Notes under the pieces: generated by a model
Database searches by the model: none
The model's input: only the letters and a program-made list of their open reading frames with translations
Told to the model about the DNA's origin: nothing
Shown: piece after piece, positions 1 through 11,918 of the stretch
How the letters are laid out: every line of letters begins with the position of its first letter
How positions within the stretch are numbered: the first letter of the stretch is position 1
Program-made: the position numbers and the translations under genes
Origin: Bidens hawaiensis
Lineage: Eukaryota; Streptophyta; Magnoliopsida; Asterales; Asteraceae
Length of the DNA: 64,000 nt
Assembly (NCBI GenBank): GCA_021521415.1
Contig: JAIQDT010003583.1
Coordinates: forward strand, 124,001-188,000
Direction of reading: 5' to 3'

Positions 1-129
1 AATCCATAAACGCGTTCAATTTCCATGAATATCGGCTTAATTTGTTGACCTAACAATAAAAATATTTCCATAAATCGTTGTTTTCATTATAAAAAAATTA
101 AACGAGTCAGGATTTCAGGTTCGAAAATT

Positions 130-830
130 TACGAATGTTACAGAAGCTCTCTTCCAAACACAATTTCAGTCAGTTGCTTCACCAAATGTTGCTCCAGTAA
201 ATCTTGCTAGTCAAGATGAGATTAGAAACTGGTATCAAACAACTGATGCATCAGAAAGATTTAAAGCAATTTCATTTAATTAAATGATTGGTCTAAAATC
301 AGTTGTTGATTATAAACCACAAGAAGTTCCTCAAAATTCCAAACAGAGTATTTTCAAACTGAAACTCATCCAACTTCTGTATTTGGATATAAGTCACTTT
401 GAATAGTGACTGTTGATTGATTGGGTGTGATTAAGAAAAAGAAATCTAAAAATATTCAAGAGAAACCATTGTTTCAAAATCCCTGTGATCTATGCAAGAA
501 AAACAATCATCTAACTAATATTGTAAATTTTTAAAAGTTGTTCATCACAAGAACATTATTGTGACTCATGATGTGTTCCTCAAAAGTCAAAGTTCTACAC
601 CTGAAAAGCAAGTACAATATGAAAGTGTTGAAACACATGTTATTATGTCCTTCAAGAACATTCCAAGTTCAAGAATTGTTCAAGTAGCAAATGCACCATC
701 TAGTATGATCTTTACATCGCGTTCAACTATTTTGAATAAACATACAACAGTTTCACAAAGTGTTGAGATCAAGTTGTTGATGGAAAGTCAAAAACTGTTG
801 ATGAATCTTGTAAAGAATTTTCAATAGAAA
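130..830 (+). pseudogene. copia gag remnant with degenerate zinc knuckle
   Basis: The translated region contains a zinc-knuckle-like stretch beginning CDLCKKNNHL around 484-525, where the last cysteine of the CX2CX4HX4C pattern has been lost. An open stretch of 88 codons (561-827) follows in the gag-to-protease spacer. Upstream there are stops in all frames, so no intact nucleocapsid is encoded. The identification rests mainly on position directly before the protease motif of the same element. Confidence 0.55.
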
Positions 831-904
831 ATGGATTTATCTTCTTCTAATGAGCAACCGAAGCCGAACGGGGCTTTGGTTAAATCTCCTAACTAATTTC
901 CTTT

Positions 905-1600
905 ATATATGCAAGGAGATTTCACATGTAGTGAAAGCTTATAGTATGTTGATAGTGGAGGCTCTAGGCACATAACAGGGAACATATCTCTTTTCTCTAT
1001 ATTCAAGAAAAATGGATGAGGAGTTGTATCCTTTGGAAATTATGAAAAGGAAATGTTTTGGGTTAAGGTAAAGTAAAATTGTGTAAGTTAACATTTGATA
1101 ATGTTAATTTACTTGACAAATTTAAATTCAATTTGTTAAGTATGTCACAAATGTGTGACAGAGGGTATGGTGCTCTCTTCACTAAGAAAACATGCAAAAT
1201 TGTCAGCCCTGACTGTGCTAAACAGATTAAAAAACTCATTGCAGAAAACACTTTGTTAACCGGAAACAAAAGTGGGAATGTCTATGCTGTAGACATGCAT
1301 AAGGATAACAAAATTCCTATTGCAACATCTTTTCTTAGTACAACATCAACCAAGGAAACAAACTTATGGCACAAGAGATTAGGACATGTTAATTTGCAAA
1401 TACTTAACAATCTAACCAAAAAACAATTGGTTAAAGGTCTACTTGTTAAAGAATATGTCTGTAATAAAAACAGTGTTGCATTCTTAAAAGGCAAACACCA
1501 CAATGTTTCATATAAATATATAAAAGAATCCAAAACTACTGCTTGTTTTAATCTCTTACACATGGACCTTTCTAAATTAGTTAGAATACTGAGTCATTGA
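905..1600 (+). pseudogene. copia protease and GAG-pre-integrase remnant
   Basis: An aspartic protease motif reads YVDSGGSRHITGN at about 943-982; D-S-G is the catalytic signature of copia proteases. The open stretch 1079-1600 continues with FNLLSMSQMCDRGYG and then the GAG-pre-integrase signature LWHKRLGHVNLQILN (about 1366-1410), which marks the zinc-binding entry to integrase. The HHCC finger is damaged: the expected CVACLKGK is read as SVAFLKGK, so the cysteine pair is lost. A stop at 1600 separates it from the integrase core. Confidence 0.85.
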
Positions 1601-2300
1601 AAGAAAAGGTAGTGTCTTGTGATTGTAGATGATTACTCAAAATTAACTTGGACATTCTTCATACACTCAAAGGATGAAGCAGCTGAACATATCAAAAACT
1701 TCATTGTACAAGTGAAGAAGCAATTTGATATGCCTGTAAAAATCCTAAGGGGTGACAATGGAACTGAATTCAATAATGAAGTGTTGAATACTTTTTGTAT
1801 CTTCAAAGGCATAATCAGACAATTTAGCATTCAAAGACAACCTCAGCATAATAATGGAGTAATAGAAAGGAAGAAAAGAACACTCATTGAAGCTGTCAGA
1901 TTCATGCTTGTCAGATTAATGCTTGATGATTCAAGGCTACCTTTATATTTTTTCTCAGAAGCTGTTAAAACTGCAAGCTATGTTCAAAACATGATTTTAA
2001 TAAATCAGGGACATGAAAAAACTACCTATGAAATTCTATATAAAATCAAACCATTAATCTCCTTTTTCAAAGCCTTTGGGTATATTTTATATTAAACTTG
2101 AAAGATTCAATATAAAAATTTGCAGCCAAAGTAGATCGTGCTTATTTTCTAGGTTATTCCTCAACTTCTAAAGCCTATAGAGTTTTATCTCCCGAACAAA
2201 TGATATAGATATTAAATGTTAAATTTAATGAAATGTCTAATTTGAAAATTCGAACTAATCCTGCTGATTTGTTCAATCTTGAAATTTTAAAATATGAACC
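1550..2300 (+). pseudogene. copia integrase core remnant
   Basis: This is the rve-type integrase core. The start of the core is visible as LLHMDL (first acidic residue), then VDDYSKLTWTFFIHSKDEA, the second catalytic aspartate in LRGDNGTEF near 1755-1780, and the catalytic glutamate in NGVIERKKRT near 1855-1885. The D-D-E triad therefore survives, but a stop at 1600 and another at 2095 break the frame. Integrase C-terminal sequence continues with further stops to about 2300. Confidence 0.88.
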
Positions 2301-2599
2301 CAAAGTCATGAATTTACTGATACAAGTGATCATTCTGATAGGCTATATATTTTTGAAGAATCATATATAGAGAACAACAACACTTTCATTCAAACTACTG
2401 ATCATGTGCAATTTGATGATCAAGGAACTCAAGGAAGTGTAATTACTGATGTTTAAACAACTGATACCCCAAATGAACTTCCTTATCCCACCTTTGTAAG
2501 GTCATCACTTGTAAGCAGTTGTTTAACCCAATGCCTCCACCTTTAACAACTATTTCCTCATCATTAGTTTCACCAATAACTTCATCACACACTATAGGG

Positions 2600-4080
2600 G
2601 ACATTTTTCCTTATGTGTTCACCATACCCATCCTCAAGAACAGATAATCGATGACATACAACATGGTGTTTTTATCAGAAGTAACAAATCGAATGTCTAT
2701 TTCTTCGCTATTTTTCTATCTCAACTTGAACCAAGTATCAAATTGCTTCAAGAGAAAAGAGTTGGGTAGAAGCCATGAAAGAGGAACTCATGTAGTTCAC
2801 AGAGATGCATGTGTGAGAATTATGCATAAGACCATAAGGAGTAACTCCTATTGGTACAAAATGGGTATTCAGGAAATAGGAGTTGTGATAAAAAAAAAAC
2901 AAGACAATGTTAGTAGTTCAAGGTTATCTCCAAAAATAAGGCATTGACTATGAAGAAACCTTGCAAGACTTGAAGCTATCACGATGTTTCTTGCATATGC
3001 AACCACTTATAATAACAAGGTATTCCAAATGGATGTCAAAGGAGCTTTCCTTTATGGTAACATACAAGAAGAGGTATATGTTACATAACCACCAGGGTTT
3101 GAAAATGCATTCAATCCAGACTATATATACATGTTGAAGAAAGAACTCTATGGACTCAAACAAACTCAAAGGTATGGTATGACAGACTTTCCTCATTCTT
3201 GATCTCAAATCACTTTAAAAGAGTACAAATTGATAGAACTTTGATTCTCAAAAAGGAGGGAAATGACTTACTTTGTTGACATCATATTTGGATCAACAAA
3301 TCTAAAATTATGCGATGATCTTACACATCTCATGAAATCTAAATTTGAAATGAGTAACAGGGTGAGTTACAATAATTTTTGGGCTTGCAGCTCAACAAAC
3401 TAAAACAAGAATTTTTCTGCATCAATCAAAATATGTTAAAAAATCTCCTTGAAAAGTTTAAATTGATTGATTGCAAAGAAAGTGCCACGCCCATGAGTAA
3501 ACTTGAACCACTATCACCTGATGAAACCGATAAGTATGTTGATCAAACCTTGTATAGGTGCGTGATTGGATCTTTAATGTATTTAGCTGTATCTAGGCCT
3601 AAATAATTCATGCAACATGTGTGTGTGTGCAAGATATCAAGCTTCACCAAGGGAATCTCACTTAAGTGTTGTCAGAAGGATATTTAGATACCTCAAAAGT
3701 GCATCTACCTTGGGAATCAGGTATCCATCCCCCACAAAGACCCAGCTTGTTGGTTTTGCAGAATGGAGATTGTCAAATAACAAGAAAATCAACATCTAGA
3801 GGATGTAAACTCTTTGGATATGCATTGGTATCTTGGCATAGCAAGAAGCAACTACTTTTCCAAACTTAACAACGGAAGATGAGTATGTTGCACAGTTCAA
3901 CTACTTTGGCTACAAAACCAATTGCTGGATTATAGGATAACATCTTTTAAAACTCCATTGAAATTGGATAGTGAACCTGCATTGAACATAATCAAAAATC
4001 CAGTCCAACATTCAAAGACCAAGCATTGAAATCAGACATCATTGAAATAGACAACATTACGACTCGTTGTGTCCTGATAT
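2600..4080 (+). pseudogene. copia reverse transcriptase and RNase H remnant
   Basis: The RT fingers and palm are recognisable as FQMDVKGAFLYGNIQEEVYV near 3027-3085 and ELYGLKQTQ near 3147-3175. The thumb region (3379-3606) contains the copia signature YRCVIGSLMYLAVSRP. RNase H follows in two overlapping frames (3617-3869), ending with the conserved STSRGCKLFGYALVSWHSKK. The catalytic YVDD box is not intact: the sequence near 3270-3290 reads as a shifted remnant. Numerous stops and at least two frame changes show long decay. Confidence 0.85.
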
Positions 4081-4110
4081 TGCAAATTAACTACAACGAA
4101 ACTGCTAGTT

Positions 4111-4436
4111 TATCGCTTGAACCACTGCCAATTAACAGTTCTTGTTCAAAATAATTACCAATTCAAGAACTTAGTTCTCTCATACCAATCATTGTCCATT
4201 TTGATGAACTTTGAAAAATTTATGTGATATAATATGATGAAAACGGAATGAAGCAACGAGAACTTTATTGCAATTGAATGTTTACAATTATTTTGGCGTT
4301 TTTCACCTTACCATCGACCCTATATATAGATCACAAATAGGTTCATTCATTTTTCACCTTACCATCGACCTTTCAAACTAAACCCTAATATCACATCTCT
4401 ACATGGAACCAACCATGTTACTATATTGACACTTCT
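4111..4436. other. spacer between Copia-A and Copia-B
   Basis: No coding sequence is recognisable. The stretch is AT-rich and holds a short direct repeat of the type TTTTCACCTTACCATCGACC (4300-4320 and 4350-4370). It may include the decayed 3' end of Copia-A, but no partner LTR exists in the window for comparison. Confidence 0.4.
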
Positions 4437-4621
4437 TGAACATAATTGATACACATGATCGATTAGCATAGATTTAATCAAAGAATTTTGAGATATTGAT
4501 AATATTTAATGTGGGTTCATTACCCTTGAATGATATGTGGACTTTGTATATATAGGCCTATGATATACAGACGCGTCGTTTAACATACGACATAACTTCT
4601 ACACAATACTATAATGACACA
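4437..4621 (-). repeat. Copia-B 3' LTR
   Basis: This 185-bp copy aligns along its whole length with 11734-11918; shared blocks include GATCAAAGAATT-like and CCTTGAATGATAT segments and CTATAATGAC near the right end. On the minus strand it begins TGTGTCATTATAG and ends ATGTTCA, giving the usual TG...CA ends. The purine-rich CCCGGAAG immediately before it on the minus strand is a plausible polypurine tract. Confidence 0.88.
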
Positions 4622-4811
4622 CTTCCGGGTAGTTCCTTCATTGTGATGAACTTGATTCTTGGTAGTGCATTTGTTAATATATCGTTTCTTTTGTAATTCT
4701 CCAGTTATGTGCTCCACTGTTATTTTATCATTTTCAATTCATCATGTATGAAGTGATAATGAGTATCAACATGCTTGTTCCTACCATGAAACACGAGATT
4801 CTTCATTAAGG

Positions 4812-6399
4812 CTATTGTTGATGGTTGTCAACCATCAAGGTTATTATTTCGTCTTTCCATCCAGTTAAAGCACTAAATAGTCTCATTAACCATAATGCTT
4901 GACATGCTGCTGCGGTTGCCGCCAAGAATCCCGATTCACATGATAATAATGATATTGCAGGTTGCTTTTCAGTGCAACAACTGATAGTTGAGTTTCCAAA
5001 GTACAATACTATTGTTGTTGTGCCTTTTCATTCTTCAGTGTTAACTCCATAGCTACTATCACTATAACCAATTCACTTGCATCCTCCATTTCTTCGATAA
5101 GTTATACCATAATCATTTGTTCATTTGATATAATGAATAAGTAGTTTGATTGCTTATGCTCATTTGGTTCTTGCAATAAACAACTAAGTAATCCTAGAGA
5201 ATAACTTAAATATAGTTTTTTTTGAAAGATTTATCTTAGGCATCAGATTAGACTTATATATTTGGTTGGATCAACTAGTTCTCCGCCTTAAACTTTTGTT
5301 ATTCTAAGTCTTGGATCCACCGGTATCTTTCTAGCATTGCTCTCAAGCATTTCTAAATCCTTCAGAATCTTGTTTACATAACCAATTTGATTGAGATATC
5401 AAAACCCCTCCCACCCCACACCCCATGTTTGGGTGACTTCTATACCCAAGTAGTACGTTAATAAACCTAATTATCTCATTTTGAATTGTACTTCCATTTG
5501 TGATTTGAACTTGTTTTATTTCTTTAGTGATCCGGTGACAATCAAATCATCAACATAAACTCCAACTATCATATTTGAGTTTGAGCTTGTCTTGGTATAG
5601 ACTGCTTATTCTAATGAACAATTTTGGAAATCCAAACGACTTCAATGTGTTATCCAACTTTACATTCCATGCATGTGGTGCTTTTTGTGATCTATAAAAA
5701 ACTTTATAACGTTTGTAGACTTTCCTTTTGTTTTGTGGTTTCATAATGCCTTCAGGTTAAGAAACATATAATTCTTTCAATTCTCCATGTAAGGATGCCA
5801 AATTTACATCTTGATGGCGTACTTTACATTTTTTAAAAGCAGCTAAGGCTAAGAGTAAATGTATAGTTTCTATTCTTGCTACTAGTGTAAAGACTTCTTC
5901 AAAGTCGATCCCATTTGATGTACATAACCTTTTGCTACTAAACGGGCCTTGTGTTTTACTATATTCCCAATTGTGTCTCTCTTGAGCTTGAACACCAATT
6001 TCGAACCTATTGCTTTATGATCTTTGGATAAATCGGTCAAGAACCGAATTTTGTTCCTATCGATTAAAGCTAATTCAATTTTCATAGCTTCAATCCATTT
6101 GTCATCTATTGCTGCCTCTTTATAAGTTCTAGATTCTTCTTCAATTAAAAATAATTCATTTCTATCCATATCTATTTATGGTACTTGAGCATAAATATCA
6201 TCTAAAATTTGAAAGCGTTATGGTGTATAATCATATGGCTTTCAGATGTTTCTGAGTTTGGTTCGCGGGTGTAAGGTTGTGGAGTGACTGGTGAATGAGG
6301 TGCTTCATTATGATTGTTAACGTCAATATTCTCATATTGATGTTCACTATTTATGGGTAGATTCGTTGTTGGAACATCTTCAACTATAAATTTGTCCAC
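4812..6399 (-). pseudogene. Copia-B RT and RNase H remnant
   Basis: Reading the minus strand, 6169-5882 carries the RT entry block (WIEAMKIELALIDRN, then KHKARLVAKGYVHQMG). The segment 5744-5550 carries a degraded YGLKQAPRAW motif, seen as YRSQKAPHAWNVKLDN. The segment 5006-4812 has the RNase H signature corresponding to STCEAEYVAA, here SCESGFLAATAAACQALWL. The linker 6399-6202 is open but low in recognisable motifs. Each block is separated by stops or shifts, so no polymerase could be made. Confidence 0.82.
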
Positions 6400-7564
6400 T
6401 CATTTTCTTCTTGACTATTTCCTCCAGCATTTTCCTTCCCGTTACAAAACTCTTTTTTATTGAAATATACGTCCCTACTAACACAAATTCTAGTTTTTCT
6501 AGTATCATATAGTCTATAAGATTTTGATCCTTGTTCACTACCTTAGTATACCATTTCAGTGCTTCTATAATCCAATTTCTTTAAGTGTGGTAGTAACACT
6601 TTTGCATATTACAACCAAAAACTTTAAGATACTTCAAATTTGGCTTATCACCTTTAAGCGCTTCAAAAGGTGTCAACTAAATCTGTAGTTGGTGTTTTGT
6701 TTAGGATGTAGACAACATGTCTTACAGCTTCAGTTAAAATATTTTGAGGCAAATTACCTGCCTTTATCATACTCCTTGTAGCAAATAGGATTGTTCTATA
6801 TCTTTGTTCTACCATGCCTTTCTGTTGCCAGGAGAATGGTGTTGTAGGCTGCCTCGTTATTCCATTTTCTTTACAGAACTAGGAGAAATCATTTAACGTG
6901 AATTTTCTACCTATGTTAGTTCTATACATCTTCAACTTGGTTACTAACTCTAATTCTATCATCAACTTGAATTCTCTAAATGTCTCAAATGCTTGATCTT
7001 TTGATTTAAGAAAGTATACCCACATGTACATTGTACAGTCGTCAACTAATTAGAAAATATACTTCTTGCCGGAATGAGTTGATGACGAGTTAGGACCATA
7101 GAGATCTCCCGAAACTAAATCAAACGATTTATTTGATCTAGATTTAGCTTTCCTTATAAGTAGATATCTACTATGCTTTCCAAATAGGCATGCATCATAG
7201 ACTTTGCGAGGTGTGTGAAATTCAAGGAACTACTTTAACTAAATTTTTCCGTGTCGTGTGTGCCATGTCCATGCTTTATCTTGCAAACTTGCTAACAGTG
7301 AGATGGGTGTACCAACCTTCAAATTAATTACGTAGAGTCTATTCTTCGAACACACAACTTTCATGACAAGTGTTTTCTTTATGTCATACAAACGTAACTG
7401 ATTGTATTCCACAATGACTTTACAACTGATTTCTATTAGTTGCCATAGAATCAAAATATGCTTTAAGGACGGGGAATGTAATAAACATTGGTCTCAAGTC
7501 TTTGTTCCATGCTTTTACATTCTATAACTATTAAACCCATGCCTTTCATTTCTACATATGAACC
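6400..7564 (-). pseudogene. Copia-B GAG-pre-integrase and integrase remnant
   Basis: The minus-strand frame ending near 7239 contains WTWHTRHGKI, the degraded GAG-pre-integrase signature LWHxRxGH. Downstream on the minus strand an integrase core is readable in pieces: KDQAFETFREFK, GITRQ and a damaged catalytic-glutamate block KGMVEQRYRTI near 6800-6860. The segment is interrupted on its gag side exactly at the hAT insertion (7564/7565). Confidence 0.78.
7557..7564. repeat. hAT target-site duplication, left copy
   Basis: TATGAACC directly precedes the element end CAGTGGCGGA and is repeated without mismatch at 10006-10013. Eight-base duplications are diagnostic of hAT transposases. Confidence 0.93.
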
Positions 7565-10005
7565 CAGTGGCGGACATATGGTATAGGCAGGGGTAACCCG
7601 GGTTACCCCTCAACTACCATTCTGTAGTGTAATTTTTTTTATTTTCGTCGTTTTATATATCGGGTTACCCCTAAACGAAAACTGGGTTACCCATCAAAGA
7701 TTTTGACAAGCCCACGCAATAGTTAATAGCCCACACATTAGATAAAAGCCTACACAACTTAAATAAAATAAAACCAAAAAAATAATATAATAAAACAATT
7801 ACCATCACCATCGTGTCTCTGCTCCCACCATATCCAAACCACCCAATCAACCATCACTCCAGCCACCACCGCCGACCCCTTCTTCAACCACCACCGCCGT
7901 CCGCCGGCCCTTTCTCCAGTCACCACCGCTGTTCGCCGACCCCTTCTTCAAATGTATTGTTCTTGTTTGTTTTTTATTTTATTTTAGGGTTTATATAGTT
8001 TTATGTAAAAGAGATGAAATTGGACTTTAGGATAGGGTTTGGTTGTTAATTTTAGTTATTGTCTTTGTTTATAATTAAGAGTTTTAACTCTTACTTTCTT
8101 ATATTGTTAGGCCGTTATGGTATTTGGAACTTTGAAGATGAAACCACATCCTAAGCAAGTTCTTATTGGAAAATTTTTTAAAAGAAAATTTCAAGAGTTT
8201 GATGACGTTGATGGAAGTCCAAATATTGGTAATGATGTGCAAGAACAAGATGATGATGATAATATTGGTCTAAACACTCCTTCAACTTCAAGTCCTTCAA
8301 TTCCATATACAATTGATTTGAATGATATTCATTCGGATCCCTTTGATAGGCTACCTATTGCTAGTTATCACCTAATCAAAGAGATGACATAAGACGACAT
8401 TATCTTGTTAAAAAGGCTTTTCAACCACGAAATCATAACTTTGGTTTGATAAATATCCATGGTTAGAGTATAGCATAAAAGTAGACAAAGCATATTGCTT
8501 ATGTTGCTACTTGTTTAAAGAAATTGTTGGTAATCAAGGTGGAAGAGATACTTTTTCAACTGAAGGCTTTTGTAATTGGAGTAAACCAGATGCTTTAAAA
8601 GAACATGTTGGGAAGGTTGACAGCTATCATAATTAGGCGATGCAAAAATCTGACAATCTCTTGAACCAAAAACAATCCATTCATGAGAAATTCAACAAGC
8701 AAAGTAAAGAAGAAAGGATTGGAAATCAGTTTCGATTAATGGGTTCGGTTTGTAGTACCAGATTCTTGTTAGAAAATTCTTTATCATTCCGTGGTCATGA
8801 TGAATCGGAAGACTCTTTTTCTAAAGGTCTTTTTCTTTCAGTTTTAAAGTTGATTAGTGAAAATAACCCGGATATTGGTAAGTACACGTTAGGGAATGCA
8901 AAAAAGAATAACAAGTTGACATATCCATTGATACAAAAAGAGATTATCTAATGCTTTGCAAAAGAAGTAACCAAAATGATTTGCGAAGAAATTAATGACA
9001 ATGTTTTTGGGTTGTTAGTAGATGAGTCTAGTGACGTATCTTTAAAGGAACAAAAGGTATTCTATCATATTTCAAAAAAACTTGAATTTGTTTTTTATGC
9101 ACACTTGATGGAAGATGGTTTAGGTCACACAAATGTTCTTTCAAAACATCTTCAAAAAAAAGTCAAGACTTATTAGAAGCGGCTAAGTTGATAAATGGAA
9201 CAAAACAAGAATTGAATGATTTAAGGCAAACGGGTTGCTTCAATGTTGGAAAAAGTAACATATTTTTGTGTAAAAAACAATATCAAGATGTTAGAATGAT
9301 TTAAGGCAAACGGGTTGCTTCAACATCATTTTGAAGTTGACATTTTTAATACGGTTTTGGATATGCAAATCCAAGAATTTGGAAATCGATTCAATGAGGT
9401 AATAGCTACTTTGCTAGAAAACATGTCGGGTTTAAATCCTTGTGACCGGTTTTCTAAGTTTGACACGTCTAAGATAATTGCATTTTCTAAGATGTATGAG
9501 AAAGATTTACTACAAAAGAAAGAGGGTGTCTTTTGGGTGAGCTTAATGTCTGCTATCACTCTGTAAAAGAAGATGAAAGATTTGCAAAACTAGATGGAAT
9601 AAGTGATCTTGCTCGTCTAATGGTGGAAACCGGAAAATATCTTTCTTTTCCTTTGGTATATCGGATATTGAAGCTAGCGTTGGTTTTACCGGTCGCATCC
9701 GCAACCGTAGAAAGATGTTTTTCTAAATTGAAGCTTATCAAGACGAATTTACGCAATCGAATGGGTGACGATTATTTGAACAATGCTCTAATTTGTACGG
9801 TCGAAATAGAAACATTTGATAAAGTAACGGAAGTCGATGTAATAGATCGATTTCAAGCTATCAAATGCCGAAGAGGAGAGATCGTCTATTAGGTAGGTGT
9901 GTAAACTTTATTTGTTATCATCTTTTTTTTTTTTTTTGCATGAATGTATGATGAAAACAAAAGCTTTTAGGTTACCCCTGGAATTTAGTTCTAGATCCGC
10001 CACTA
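7565..10005 (+). mobile_element. 2.44-kb hAT transposon inserted in Copia-B
   Basis: The element starts CAGTGGCGGA and ends TCCGCCACTA, giving 10-bp terminal inverted repeats with one mismatch. It is flanked by a perfect 8-bp duplication, TATGAACC. Subterminal GGGTTACCCCT motifs occur near both ends (7600-7610, 7675-7690 and 9969-9979). It carries a decayed hAT transposase of the zinc-finger MYM-type-1-like group. Removing the element and one duplication copy rejoins Copia-B between its protease/gag part and its GAG-pre-integrase part. Confidence 0.95.
8117..9892 (+). pseudogene. hAT transposase (TTF zinc finger, DUF4371-like, hAT C-terminal dimerisation domain)
   Basis: This is a transposase of the plant hAT group annotated as zinc finger MYM-type protein 1-like. 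An acidic N-terminal stretch (8117-8392) precedes a TTF-type finger with KAYCLCCYLF near 8485-8515 and GRDTFSTEGFCNWSK after it. The DUF4371-type region runs 8640-9176 and includes GLLVDESSDVSLKEQ. The hAT dimerisation domain is read at 9650-9800 (LVLPVASATVERCFSKLK, then NLRNRMGDDYLNNAL). Several stops (after codon 91, near 8637 and at 8950) and a shortened middle show that it is inactive. A 30-base direct repeat at about 9214-9243 and 9295-9324 marks the join where most of the catalytic core is missing. Confidence 0.88.
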
Positions 10006-10013
10006 TATGAACC
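10006..10013. repeat. hAT target-site duplication, right copy
   Basis: TATGAACC immediately follows the terminal TCCGCCACTA and is identical to the left copy at 7557-7564. Confidence 0.93.
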
Positions 10014-11085
10014 ATCACCAAAATGATCATTCCCACTAATCTTCTCATCTAATTCAGTGAAATGTTCCCGTGAACAATTCATATGGTTACTTGCACCATT
10101 GGCAAGATACCACATACTTTCATTAGTTAACCTATAATTATTGTGGGCTAGATCTCCTTTTCGTTTAATAAAACTATTTGAGGATCCTCACGGTCTTTAC
10201 TGATTGCCATTGAAATGGTGAACTCTTCGTCCTCTTTCACTAGATTGGTTGATCTTGTGCATGATCCTTTTGAGGGAAATTTGAAATATAGTGTACAATT
10301 TTGTTACACTTGTAACATCTAATTTCATTCGTATCACTAGTGAACTTGCTTCCTTTATTGTGGTTAGCATCCTTAGAGGTGTCTTACACTTCCTCGTCTT
10401 GTACTTGATTGTCCATGGACATAATTGTCATCCTGCCGTGAGAACAACTTATCTTGATTTGCAACTAGACTTCCCTTATTTGACTTTATTCCTTCGTTGA
10501 AATTTTTAAGTATTTCGATGGCTTCTTCTAAAGTTGTTTTTACTAAATTCAAGTATTGATGCTACAATCTGGATGAACTTTTTCTGGCATTGAGTTAAGT
10601 AACTTTTATACTAGGGTTGATTCATCAAACTTGGACCCTAAACTATTTGCTCTGAAAAAAACAACATTTAACTTGGCGGTTAATGAATCAGTAGATTCGT
10701 CCTCCATGTGTAACAATTCAAATTCTTATTCATGGGTCTTTAGGCATGCCTTTTGTACACGATCTACTCCTATATGTCTAGTTCTCAATGTGTCCCATAT
10801 TTCCTTTGCACATATGCATTTTACAATTTGCAACACCAAATCTTCTAGTAATTATTGAAAAAGATAGGCGGTGGCCTTCTTATCTTTCTTCACACCGGGT
10901 AATGTGGTTTTAGTCGGTTCAATTGTTTCCAATAGTCCATTTGCCTATAATATGGTTTTGATATGAATTGCCCATACCATATAGTTTGTCGGTTTAAGTA
11001 TAGGGCATTGAAAGTTTGAAAGTGTTGTCACTTTCTTGTATTGTATCAGGGTACCAATATTCTGATTTGTGTTCGAGTTTGACAT
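10014..11085 (-). pseudogene. Copia-B gag and protease remnant
   Basis: On the minus strand a gag start is readable at 11085 (MSNSNTNQN, then YKKVTTLSNFQCPILKPTN and MVWAIQIKT), the usual copia gag N-terminus that precedes the UBN2-type domain. Near 10100-10130 the protease signature reads WYLANGASNHM, with the catalytic aspartate replaced by alanine or asparagine (the usual motif is WxxDxGAxxH). In-frame stops break it. The plus-strand open frames over this stretch are antisense shadows. Confidence 0.75.
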
Positions 11086-11714
11086 TTTTTCTTGGCAAAT
11101 TTGTGGTTCTAACAGGGAATCCTAATAATCACTATGTTTTCAATAAAACTAGTGGTTTCAACAACCAATAATAATTCTGTATTCTAATGTCAATTAAAAT
11201 CAGAAACCTGATATAATTTTCAGAACCGGATTTAAAAACCTGGATGTTGAAATTTGTTCTTAATAAAAATCAGATTATGGTTTTTTCTTTGAAGAATGAT
11301 TTTGGATTTTAGAGTTTCGTCTTCTACAAATATGAATCCGGTGTGAGCCTGATTCTGTGATATTGATTCCAAATTCTTGTCTTCCAAAAAAACGATGAAC
11401 TGTGGGTTACACCAAGTCTGGTTCTTCGCTACTTTTGGGTTTTAATATGATTTTTCCTCGCTCAGTTAACCATCATTGTAGGGTTTGATTCCAACAATTG
11501 ATTGAAACAAAATCTTGAAACGGACAATATATGGGAATTCGATAATCGTTGCGATTGAATCAATTATTTCAATCAATTCAATTGATTAAAATTTCTTGAT
11601 TATTGTCAAAATTCCAATTAAATTCTGATGAAATTTTGATTGAGAACTCTTTGGGATGGATACGATCTTCAATATGATTTGTATCGAAGGATGATCAATC
11701 GTGTAAAAATCCTT

Positions 11715-11730
11715 GCGCTCTAATACCAAT
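11715..11730 (-). other. Copia-B primer-binding site
   Basis: The minus strand reads ATTGGTATTAGAGCGC directly inside the 5' LTR. It differs by one base from the complement of the plant initiator-methionine tRNA 3' end (TGGTATCAGAGC), the usual primer of copia reverse transcription. Confidence 0.82.
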
Positions 11731-11733
11731 TCT

Positions 11734-11918
11734 TAAACATAATTGTTATACAGAATCAATTAACACCAATTTGATCAAAGAATTACGGTATATATGATAA
11801 TATTGTATGTGGGATTGTTAGCCTTGAATGATATATGGACTTTGTTTATATAGACATGATGATACAAACACGTCTTTAAACCTACAATATAACTTCTACA
11901 CTATACTATAATGACCCA
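11734..11918 (-). repeat. Copia-B 5' LTR
   Basis: It is 185 bp, the same length as the 3' LTR at 4437-4621. The terminal dinucleotide at the primer side has decayed (TA on the plus strand where the other copy has TG). Substitutions against the partner are dense, indicating an old insertion. Confidence 0.88.

Larger units (their letters stand above)
1..4110 (+). mobile_element. Copia-A: decayed Ty1/copia retrotransposon fragment
   Basis: The copia order gag, protease, integrase, reverse transcriptase, RNase H can be followed left to right on the plus strand in several frames, broken by stops and small indels. Neither LTR was recognised: the 5' end probably lies before the window and the 3' end fades out after the RNase H remnant near 4080. 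Integrase preceding RT defines Ty1/copia rather than Ty3/gypsy. The element cannot encode a full polyprotein as it stands. Its domains are listed separately. Confidence 0.85.
4437..11918 (-). mobile_element. Copia-B: minus-strand Ty1/copia element with both LTRs
   Basis: Two 185-bp LTRs (4437-4621 and 11734-11918) bound a minus-strand copia internal region ordered gag, protease, GAG-pre-integrase, integrase, RT, RNase H from high to low coordinates. A primer-binding site complementary to initiator methionine tRNA (TTGGTATTAGAGC on the minus strand, 11715-11730) sits three bases inside the 5' LTR. The LTRs differ at many positions, so the insertion is old. Flanking 5-mers (CTTCT on the left, CTTGA on the right) agree only in part, consistent with a decayed target duplication. 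A hAT transposon at 7565-10005 splits the element. All coding parts carry stops. Confidence 0.9.

Noticed and set aside
10291..10858. Two plus-strand open frames of 69 and 75 codons
   Set aside because: They are antisense to the Copia-B gag/protease remnant.
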